Source: Bretschneidera sinensis (taxonomy: Eukaryota; Streptophyta; Magnoliopsida; Brassicales; Akaniaceae). Taken from it: 64,000 nucleotides of DNA. This document shows positions 55,761-64,000 of the stretch, one piece after another; within the stretch, counting starts at the first letter, position 1; each line of letters starts with the position of its first letter. The stretch is from assembly GCA_023935145.1 (NCBI GenBank), contig CM043701.1, positions 70,386,317-70,450,316 of the forward strand, written 5' to 3'. The notes below the pieces were generated by a model. That model was given only the letters and a program-made list of their open reading frames with translations, ran no database searches and was not told the DNA's origin. Both the position numbers and the translations under genes were made by a program.

Positions 55761-57416
55761 TTGTACTAACATTTATTTTGTCTTCTCTTTCGTTATTTTA
55801 TTTTTCGTACTTTCTTTTCGTTTCTAATTATTTCTTTCCATTTCATGTGTTAACCTAACATACGGTGGGAATCTTACTGTTACACCGCAGTTGCTTTCTC
55901 TTTTTTTGTTTTATTTTATATTATAGATCGAAATTTCAACAAGAAGCATGACATGCAGTTCAAGTGGTGGTGCACAATTTTCAGCTTATATGCACTTTTT
56001 CTTACAAAGGGAGTTTACTTTACCTTTTCTTTCACATTGAGGTCAATGCCATTTTTAACTTGGGGGTGGAGGAAACGTATTTTTTTCATTGAACTGCTTG
56101 GTGTTACTTTCCCTTTTTATTTGCTTTTACCATGCTTTATGTTAGCCTTGGAGTTAATTCACATATCAATGATATGAACTTAATTGAGATAGCATATAGC
56201 ATTTAGAAGAAATTAAATCATGCTTCGGTTTGAGAATGATTTAAGTGTCAATCTTCATTTGGTTTGAGACTCTAGTTTGCAGTAAGATTGTATGATTAGT
56301 CTAAAACATTTAGAGAAGTTTTATGTATAATTGTTTTGTGAATACTTTTGCGGTCTCGACAAGCTCTAGAACTTATTTGATAATCACTTGAGGCGAATTC
56401 CTAGAATGCACATTACTTAGGATATGATAGGCCATTTTTGAACCGTTTGAGCCTTTCAAACTTATCATTGCTATATCTATCGCTAGTCACCTGTTTGAGC
56501 CTTTTTCTTGGAAAAGAATTTGAGTTTTGTTTCTTTCGATAACCCATTTACTTACCCTTATGAGCCTAAAAATATTTTATCCTTACCATTCTTTTAAAAG
56601 AACTTAGTTATACACATTTGTTGAGAAGCACTTAAGAGCAGTAAGGATGGAAATATGAAAAAATATTACTACCATAACCCAAGTACATTAAAAGAGATAA
56701 GTTGGGGATTGTGGAAAAGAAAATAAAATAAAATAAAAGAATGAAAAAGAAGGTGAATGGTCTTATGCCAAAGTAAAAAAAAAAAAAGTGAATTATGGCA
56801 AAGAAAGAAGAAAAAAAAAATGGTGATTTATAGAGAAAAATAATCGAAAAATGGTTGAAAGAGTTGCGTATTGAAGTAAGGTTATCCATTGCTTAAAATG
56901 GTTGTGTTTAAAACTAAGAGATTAAGTTCTTTTATTTGTTGAAACCTTCTCATTCTTTTTTAACTTTTACCTTAGCCTAACGTTACAAGCTTATTAAAAA
57001 CCTGTTGATCCAAGGTAGTGTGATTTTTCTACAATAGTGGAGAGTGATTTGAAACGTGAGCCTATGGAGCTTGTTTTTGTGATTGATGTCATGCAAATTA
57101 AATATTTTAGAGGCCAAGACTTGTATTCATGAATGTTATGCATAAAATTATCCGGGTGTTTTGATTAATGGATTGTGGTAAGATGGATGTTAAGAGTAGA
57201 TAACAATTTTAAGATTGATGTTTGGATTACTTTTGGACTTGAGTGATATTTAATGATTCTATGTGCTTTGTATTATGTGCAATTTCTGAGACAAAAAGTG
57301 AATTGCTCTTGGTTTAACACTAGCATTACTTTACTTTGTTTTGATTCCTACCATAGAATTCATCTCTTGTTTTCACTTGAATTGCTAGGGACTAGCAATA
57401 AGCTAGTTGGGGATTG
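55761..57416 (+). other. 3' UTR of F with PPT-like repeats and polypurine tract
   Basis: There is no gene. Purine-rich tracts lie around 56710-56850. PPT-like words occur at about 56057-56073 (AACTTGGGGGTGGAGG) and 56696-56713 (ATAAGTTGGGGATTGTGG), and the functional tract GCTAGTTGGGGATTG ends at 57416, next to the 3' LTR. Confidence 0.7.
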
Positions 57417-58645
57417 TGATGAGAGTCATAAAATGCATCTTAACAGTACTTAATTGTTAGCATTTTAGAGTTGATCTAGGTTTTAATTGCACTTTTATAC
57501 GTTAACAACTCTAAAGTGTCATTCTTGGATCATTAATCTATTTCGGTGCATTTTCAGGTACTTTAAGTTCAAAAGAGGAGGAAAAGTTATCGTTTATTGA
57601 AGCACAAAGACTCGAGGCATACCGGAGTGAAAGCATGGTTGTGGAAGGACAAATGAAGAGAAATCAAATCTTAAGTGTGTGCACTGCGACCTGAAAATAT
57701 CCAAGCCTCGGCCTTCAGAACCAAGCCAAAAGAGCAAGAAAGAAGCTTCAGTGTGCGCCGCGGTGTGAGTGCGAAGTTTTGTTCTTCGAGTTATGACCTA
57801 ATTAGGACTTTAATGATTGTTTAAACCCTAAAACACCCTTGGACCTTTTGTATTATAAATAGATCACTTAGGGTTTGAGAAGAGGAAGATCATTAAGGCT
57901 AAAAACTCAGGAAGGCTACCACACTCTCCATCAAAGTGTTCAAGAATGAGCCCCATGGCAAACTAATCTCCAAGCAAGGCGAAGGGATGAATCCCTAGGT
58001 GTAGTTGTTATTATTTTCCTTTATTGATTCAGCTGTAGTTGGGATTTATTGTCAAAACATTGTTATGATTTACTCTTTAATTTAATTAGATGATTTTCTC
58101 TTAATCTGGTGATTATATCTTTCTCCTCGAAATAAGTCTAGTCATGCTCTTCTTATGTCAAGATTGTTTGGATGTGATTGAGTCCAGTAGATTTATCTTT
58201 TAGGTTTGTCCATTACTGTGATATTGTCATTAAAATATATTGTCGTTTCTTGATAAATCTATAGGATAGGTCATGTGTGCTTAATTGAAAAGTAAAGAGT
58301 AATTCATATCAATTACATTAGGGTTTACTTGTGCTTTGATTGAATATTTGTTGATTGCCTGTTTGAGATGTGAAACTTGCAATCGAGATAAAAATAACTG
58401 AATCAAGATTGGATTAAGGCAACAAACCTATGGTGGATTCCCGGAACCTTGTTGTTCCTTTATTACATTCTTCAATCTATTTACACAATTTTCTCACAAT
58501 TACTTCATTATCAAAATTCATATTTTCTCACTTGATTGTTATCGTTCATGTTAAGGTTTGCAGTTTTCCTTTATAAATTGCTTTTCCTCGTAGGATTAAC
58601 ACCTCAACTATACACAATAACCGCGTATTAGTTTGAGCGTAATCA
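57417..58645 (+). repeat. 3' LTR of F (1,229 bp)
   Basis: It starts TGATGAGAGTCATAAAATG and ends GAGCGTAATCA, with the TATA box TTATAAATAG near 57853-57862. It is shorter than the 5' LTR because part of the CTGCGGCCTG cluster is missing (around 57755-57770). AATGT follows. Confidence 0.9.
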
Positions 58646-58650
58646 AATGT

Positions 58651-59600
58651 TCTAAGCAGTCATGGCTTTTACAATCATATATAGCTTTCTTTCCACAGCA
58701 GCCATCTGATTTGGAGATTCGCCATTTAACTTCATTTCATACATGCCCTTGCTCTTAACTCCTTGTCTACCTCCAAATGAGAATTGTTGGGTGTGCTCAC
58801 TTAATATCTCAAAAAGCTCCATGGCTTCTTCACTACTCTTTTCCATTAGCACACCTCCATAACCTGAATCCATAATACCTTTATTTATCTCACTCAGACC
58901 TTCATAGAAAGCTTGTACCAGCTCATCTTGAGGTAGATTGTGATGTGGACACTTGAGAAGCAGCTCATTGAAGTGTCCCCATGCTTCAAAGAAAAGGTCT
59001 CCATCCTTCTGTTGGAAAGATTAAATCTTCTTCCTCATCTGTCTTGTATTTTGTGCTTGGAAAAACTTCTTTAAGAACTTACTGGATAACTCTTCCCAAG
59101 TATAGATAGAAACTGTAGGCAATGAATTGTACCACAACTTAGCATTATCTTTTAATGAAAAAGGGAAAAGAATTAACCTGATTCCCTCTTGATCTGGGCC
59201 CTTGATGTACTAGAATTTACAGAGATCAAAGAATTCTCGAAGATTCAAGTGTGGATCATCAGCAGGTGTACCCCTGAAATGAGTAAAAGCACTGAGTATC
59301 TGCAAGGATATGTAATAATTGCCCTCTGCCTTAGGTTGATAAGAAATGTATGAGGGCTGGTTGAGGTTATGTGGGATGAAAGATTGCTTCATGGGTCTTC
59401 ACTCTGGTGGCGGTTGGTTGTTAAGCTATTCCGCCATCAGTGCTTCTCCCTCAAATTCTTCTTCTTCCTCCTTACCGTTGTCTTTAGGCCTTTTTCGAAT
59501 GGTCCGCTCACTCTTTGTATCGAGTGGAAAGATGGTTGGATTTCTAGATCGAATCCCTTGTATGAATCAGCTGAGACTCTTCAATGTAGTAGTTTCAGTA
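58651..59600 (-). pseudogene. gag: Gag N-terminal half of D3
   Basis: The sense reading begins near 59570 with RNPTIFPLDTKSERTI, continues MKQSFIPHNLNQPSYISYQP, a stop after FFDLCKF, GIRLILFPFSLKDNAKLWYN, WEELSSKFLKKFFQAQNTRQ, CPHHNLPQDELVQAFYEGL, and ends near MAAVERKLYMIVKAMTA (58660), where F cuts it. The next residues are at 41620. It is closely parallel to D2's gag. Leader and primer site lie to the right. Confidence 0.82.
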
Positions 59601-59782
59601 CTGCTGGACTTGCGCTCGATTTTTATGGCCTTGGGCTCGATTGCAATGCCAGAAATTACTCTACCGAAAACCTGAAGCTAAAACATAAATACGAAAAAAT
59701 TAGATTTTTTTATAAAAATAAATAGAACAGAATAAGAAAACTGAACGAAAAATAATTCTAAACAGAATTTTAACGCAATCTC

Positions 59783-59802
59783 CGGCAACGGCGCCAAAAA
59801 CA
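59783..59802 (-). other. Primer binding site of D3
   Basis: The minus-strand TTTTTGGCGCCGTTGCCGGA follows the LTR end GCACAACA with a two- or three-base spacer. It is a near-perfect Athila-type site. Confidence 0.85.
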
Positions 59803-60615
59803 TGTTGTGCAAAAGGCTACCTAAATTAATAACAAAATAATTCCCATAGGGATTGAAAAATTTTGATTTAAAATTGATTTCGCAATATAGAACTAAAGAA
59901 GAAAAAGTGAATTGATTCGATAATGATAAAAGTATAGGGCTTTGATATCCACCACCAATCATGCTTTCCCAATAAAAATAATGTGGCGATGCTTTAATCA
60001 TATTATGAACACCTAATGTTGTCAACCTAAGGGCATGATGTATACTCCTTAAGCGATTGATTTTCCTAAGCAATAAGTTTGATATGGTGTATACTCTAAC
60101 TCTTTTCTCTCTTAAAGGATTCAACATTGTGCATACTAAGTTGTTCCTTAAGAGAGCATAATATCCGTGAAAATCGACAAAGACACAAGACCTAGGGCAT
60201 ATTATATACTCCCGGTTTCCCATGTTGATTAAGCCAAGAACCCGACGTGGATTTCTTTTGTTACTATTATTAAACCCAAAACTTAGTCATCTAAATTGAT
60301 TTAATTAACTAATCAATACCACATGCATATGTTGATCAGGTAAACACATATAACGAATTCAATAAAACAAGTATTAATCAAGTAAGCATCATAATATAAT
60401 TATCACAAAGACAACAATATTTATCAATGGAAAAACATAATCAGGGCTTCAATCGAGCCCTACTAGCAAATTAGTTACAAATGAGTTTGATGTTAAATAT
60501 CTTCATAACGTAAAGTAAAGAGAAAAGAATAAACCCAAAAATACTTCCAAGAAGAGCCATCAATTCGTCACCCAAAATCTCTTCCCCAGAAGCCCCCTCT
60601 TTTTGTGTTTACAAG
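59803..60615 (-). repeat. 5' LTR of D3, truncated
   Basis: The plus strand starts TGTTGTGC. It lacks about 90 bp present in other D LTRs (between AAATAATT and CCCATAGGG, near 59843) and is cut at 60615 by LTR fragment I. Its U3, including the usual motif cluster, is therefore absent here. Confidence 0.75.
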
Positions 60616-61127
60616 TGTTGGAAATCACCTTGACAAGATGCCCAGGTGGTGATCTTCCAAACACCCAAGTCTAGAATGACTTGTAGAAAGAATTTCAGCA
60701 ATCGAACACAAGAATAGAAAATCAAAGAAAGAAACAAGACAAGCAATTTGTTATCAAGGTTCGGAAATGTGCCTACGTCCCTGTGAGTTCCTCCGAACTC
60801 TCTGCACTAAATCAATGGTTCTTTACAATTCAGCAACCCTCTCCAAGAAACCTTAAGTTCTTGAAGGAACCAAGAAGAGAACGAGAAAGTGATAGGCCTA
60901 TTACAATGCTTCCTATCAATTCTCTACTACCCTCTCTTTTTTACAACCAGCCTCTTTACAAAGAGTCCCTCTTGTATGTCTATGTCTTTGCACTCTCACA
61001 CAATTCTCTCTTGTATTACATTTAATCTCACACAATGTCACAACAATGATTCTTCTCTCATCTGAAAAATGAGGCTAAGAAACCCCTTTTATAGCCATCT
61101 ACTTCTTGGACATTTTTATGAGTTAAT
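60616..61127 (-). repeat. Fragment I: LTR of a probable Ty1/copia element
   Basis: The plus strand starts TGTTGGAAATCACC (sense end GGTGATTTCCAACA). GGTTCGGAAATGTGCCTACG lies near 60759, and a sense TATA box GGCTATAAAAGGGG is at about 61082-61096. It interrupts the LTR of D3 and is itself cut by G at 61128. No internal genes are seen. Confidence 0.5.
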
Positions 61128-62372
61128 TGATGAGTCTTAAATATTGCATATTTTAGACCCTTAACTTATATTTGTTATGCTCTTAGTTAGTAGTGTTTTA
61201 CTTTATTTTACGTTTTTCTTGTGTTTTGTGTATTTTTACAGGTTTGTGGAGAAAATGAAGCATTTCAGGAGATTTGAAGCTTCTAGAGACATTGCGCTCG
61301 ATCGCACGAGATATGTGATCGAGCGCACCTGCGCTCGAGCGCACCTGCCTATGAATGAGCACAAGGTCAACATCCCACATCGAAATAGTTTCTGTTCAGT
61401 GTATCCACGATCGATTGTAACAGACATGCGATCGTGCGCACGAGACATGCGATCGAGCGCACATGCGATCGATCGCACCATTCTGCGATCGAGCGCACTC
61501 GGGCCAGTATCCCACATCGAATCTGAAACCTGCAGTGCTCCGTGACTTCCCCTATATAAACAGCATTTGGCTTCATAATTCAGTGTACAATTCCTAAGCC
61601 ACTTTGGTGTTTACCGGTGGACATCCGTCAGCATTCTAGTGGATCCCGAAGGCATTGCTACCACGAGGGGAAGTGCCGCCCGTCAGCGAGTGGAATTTCT
61701 CCCATGTAAAGTTGTTTATTTATTTCTTTATATTCAGTTGTTTTAGTTTAAATGTTTAGCACTTTTTATTATAGTTTTATAGTTATGAGTGGCTAGAATC
61801 TTCAGCTAAGGTTGAAGATGAAGCCCCGCCGTTGTTTGGCGTAGTAGTTCAGATTTGCTTGTGCAAATCTAACAATTTTTAGTATAAATATTCTATCAAT
61901 TATTTGAGTTAATCTTATAATTGATTGAGTTTAAATTGTCTATTGGATTTTCTTTGTGTTTCATCTGATGGATACATTGAATGCTTTTCGATTAAATTGG
62001 ATTCCCTTTGTGATTTGTTAAGAGCGGATACATCGGGTGCTTTTGGTTTAGTTGGGATATTCTTTGTTTTTTGTCTTATAGTTGGATTCATTGAATGTTT
62101 TGATAGGCTATATTTTTAGAACATGTATGCTTAACTTCGGTGGGGTGGATTCGGAAACCTTAGTGCTTTTTATTATTAGTTTTTAAAATCAATTTAGTTT
62201 AGCTTTTATTTTGCAACATATAATACAAAACTCGGAACTAGGTTAAGATAAGGTTAGTTTAGATTGAAAATATACTTTCACAACGCAATTCCCTATGGAT
62301 TCGACCTCGCACTTGCACAACACTATATTGCAAACGACTCGTGCGCTTGCGAGTAATTTAAAACTCACAACA
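61128..62372 (+). repeat. 5' LTR of G (1,245 bp) with a dense CTCGATCG cluster
   Basis: It starts TGATGAGTCTTAAATATTG and ends AACTCACAACA. At 61292-61500 more than ten half-sites of TGCGATCG and TGCGCTCG combine into palindromic units (such as GCGCTCGATCGCAC and GCGATCGATCGCAC). The TATA box CCTATATAAA at 61551-61560 follows within about 50 bases. Confidence 0.9.
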
Positions 62373-62377
62373 AGTTT

Positions 62378-62397
62378 TTGGCGCCGTTGCCGGGGAA
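62378..62397 (+). other. Primer binding site of G
   Basis: TTGGCGCCGTTGCCGGGGAA follows the LTR end by a few bases and is the canonical Athila/Tat-type site without mismatch. Confidence 0.92.
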
Positions 62398-62565
62398 TTG
62401 TTTGGTTTGTGAAAATTTTTGGTCTGAATTAATTTTATTTTTCTACTAGTTAGTTAGCAATTTAAAAAAAATAAAATAAAAATAAAATAAATTTTTTTTG
62501 AGTTTTGTGTTTGCTTTATTCTGTTGCTTCTGCTGGTTAGTATCTCATTATTTTTCTGTTGGTGT

Positions 62566-64000
62566 ATGCTTGGTCGGAGATCCTTGAACTTAGATTTGAC
62601 ACATTTAGATCCCGACTTAGAAAGATCTCTTAGGAGGCAGAAAAGAGCACTAGTTGAGAGAGAGACTGTTGAGATGGGAGAAAATTTTAATCATCCTGAA
62701 CATGTAGAGCAACCTAGAGCTTGGAACGTGGACTCCACTACATCCCTTAGGGATTTGTTCGCACCCGTTGCGACTAACTCATCTTCCTGCATAGTGTTGC
62801 CACCAACCAATGCCACACACTTTGATTTGAAGCCACATGTTATCCAACTCTTACCCTCATTCTATGGCTTAGATCTTGAAAATCCTTATAGTCATGTGAA
62901 GAAGTTCAAAGACATTTGTGCTACATTCAAATTCCAGAACTTCTCTGAGGAGTCAGTCCATCTTTGACTCTTCCCTTTCTCCCTTCACGATAGAGCTAGG
63001 GCGTGGTTGGACTCCAACACATCCGGGTCTATTACATCTTGGGAAAACCTGCTTAGCAAATTTTACCATAAGTTTTTCCCAATGTCTAGAGTGAATGAGT
63101 GCCGAAAGGAGATTAGCTCTTTCACTCAGGACGAGAATGAGAAGTTCTCTGAAAGCTGGGAGTGCTTTAAAGAGTTACTGATCAGATGCCCTCCACATGG
63201 ATATGAGAAGTGGAGACTCGTTCAATTCTTCTACCAAGGGTTGACTCAACCCAACCGTAGCATGATCGAGTCTATGAATGGGGGGGCATTCTTGAATCTG
63301 ACAGGAGACGAAGCATACATGGCATTAGACAAGTTGTCCGACAACTCACAGCAGTGGGATTTTTCAAGCTATTGAGATAAGTCCATTTGTGCTCCTAAGA
63401 GGGGAGGCATCTATGAGGTCAGGGAGGACGCTGATTTAAGGATAAAATTAGATGCCCTCACTAAGAAGATTGACACTCTCACTGTGAGCCAATCCATCAA
63501 TGCTGCCAACACATTCAATGTTGAAAGCTGTTCCATCTGTGCTAGTCCCATGCATCTAGCACAGAATTGCCCATCAATGCCGGGTTGTGCCGAGTATCCT
63601 ATGGAACAAGTAAATGCTTTCAATAATTTTCGAAGGCAGTCAAATGGATCGTACTCCGAGATGTACAATCCAGGGTGGCGGAACCACCCAAATTTTTCAT
63701 GGAGGCAGAACCAACCAATGAATCAGGGAGGAGCCTCTCATCATGCTCAAAATCAATATCCTCCCGGATTTGCCCCACAAATTCCTAATCATGGTCGTTC
63801 TGCCCATCCAGCACCTTCACCTGCTTACCATGCACCTACTCAAACACCAGCGCCAGTTTCACAATCGCTAGAGGACACCCTTAAGGAGTTCATGAAGGCG
63901 ACTAGCCAAAATATGAGCGATGTGAGGAGTGCAACAATGGTAAACACCCAAGCAATTGCCAAGCTAGAGAGTCAAATAGGGCAAATTGCAAGTCACTTGG
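62566..64000 (+). pseudogene. gag: Athila-like gag of G, near-intact, cut by the window edge
   Basis: The start MLGRRSLNLDLTHLDPDLER at 62566 is chosen because its context TTGGTGTATGCTT is shared with F's gag. Capsid: HVIQLLPSFYGLDLENPYSH, LFPFSLHDRARAWLDS, WENLLSKFYHKFFPMSR, CPPHGYEKWRLVQFFYQGL. Zinc knuckle: CSICASPMHLAQNC (about 63530-63575). Then a Gln/Pro-rich linker with NPGWRNHPNFSWRQNQ, and a helical SLEDTLKEFMKAT before the edge. Two stops (62965 and 63373) are TGA, each a likely CGA-to-TGA change at a methylated CpG. Otherwise the frame is open. Protease and pol lie beyond 64000. Confidence 0.9.

Larger units (their letters stand above)
41627..58645 (+). mobile_element. Element F: 17-kb Athila-type Ty3 element with third ORF, carrying a nested LINE
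   Basis: It has LTRs at 41627-42939 and 57417-58645, a primer site after the left LTR, a polypurine tract before the right one, gag-protease, RT-RNase H-integrase, a third ORF and a long 3' UTR. GATGT precedes it (41622-41626) and AATGT follows (58646-58650), a 5-bp target duplication with one change. The gag of D3 continues across once F is removed. Excluding LINE L the element is about 11.6 kb. It is inactive through stops, two frameshifts and a small RT deletion. Confidence 0.9.
61128..64000 (+). mobile_element. Element G: 5' part of a young Athila-like Ty3 element
   Basis: LTR 61128-62372, primer site, leader and gag that runs off the right edge. Flank TTAAT (61123-61127) is the candidate left target duplication. 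LTR start and end words (TGATGAGTCTTAAATATTGC; ACCTCGCACTTGCACAACAC) are relatives of those in the D elements. Only two stops interrupt the gag seen, so it is younger than its neighbours. Confidence 0.88.

Noticed and set aside
61198..61576. Overlapping open frames on both strands rich in Arg, Ser and Ile
   Set aside because: They come from the CTCGATCG palindromes in the U3 of G, which read open on both strands. There is no domain.
62378..62397. tRNA-like sequence TTGGCGCCGTTGCCGGGGAA
   Set aside because: It is a primer binding site next to an LTR end, with no tRNA cloverleaf around it.

Overview
The window is plant nuclear DNA, most likely from a eudicot. It is a nested stack of retrotransposons of the kind found in heterochromatin or pericentromeres. 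I found no host gene, rRNA or tRNA gene, and no CRISPR. The evidence is Athila-type Ty3 elements with tRNA-complementary primer sites (TGGCGCCGTTGCCGGGGA type), a Sirevirus-like Ty1/copia element with a third ORF, plant L1-type LINEs with DUF4283-like and zf-RVT-like domains, high A+T, and coding frames broken mainly by C-to-T and G-to-A stops. The species cannot be named from the sequence.

Layout (letters are my labels). B, 1-3198 (-): gag and 5' LTR of a Ty3 chromovirus-like element running off the left edge. A, 3199-3230 plus 13124-~15330 (+): an old chromovirus-like pol end and 3' LTR. C, 3231-13118 (-): a Sirevirus-like copia element inserted in A with target duplication ATAAG. H, ~15330-17950 (-): a decayed L1 LINE holding a MITE-like element (16382-16621). 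E, 18520-~20815 (-): a solo LTR of B's family, next to gag of another Ty3 element, J (20816-21807, +). D0 to D3, 21808-41626 and 58651-60615 (-): an array of Athila-like elements with shared or adjoining LTRs, deleted pol genes and recombinant joints. F, 41627-58645 (+): a 17-kb Athila element inserted in D3's gag, carrying in its leader a full-length LINE, L (43000-48426, +), with a 16-bp target duplication. I, 60616-61127 (-): a copia-type LTR fragment. G, 61128-64000 (+): 5' LTR and gag of a young Athila-like element running off the right edge.

The most interesting signal is regulatory. In each U3 examined (C, E, D, G, F) a cluster of short, often palindromic CpG-rich words lies just upstream of the TATA box: CCAGTCGACTGG in C and E, CTCGATCG half-sites in D and G, CTGCGGCCTG in F. 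In C a second cluster of the same palindrome plus a perfect CTATAAATAG box sits inside the element, directly upstream of the third ORF. D1 has CTCGATCG clusters and a weak TATA in the same place, and F has a GC-rich islet there. This looks like a U3-type internal promoter for the third ORF in three elements from two superfamilies. The D elements and F also carry repeated polypurine-tract-like words in long 3' UTRs, and a pol-less D derivative is present twice with the same deletion joint.
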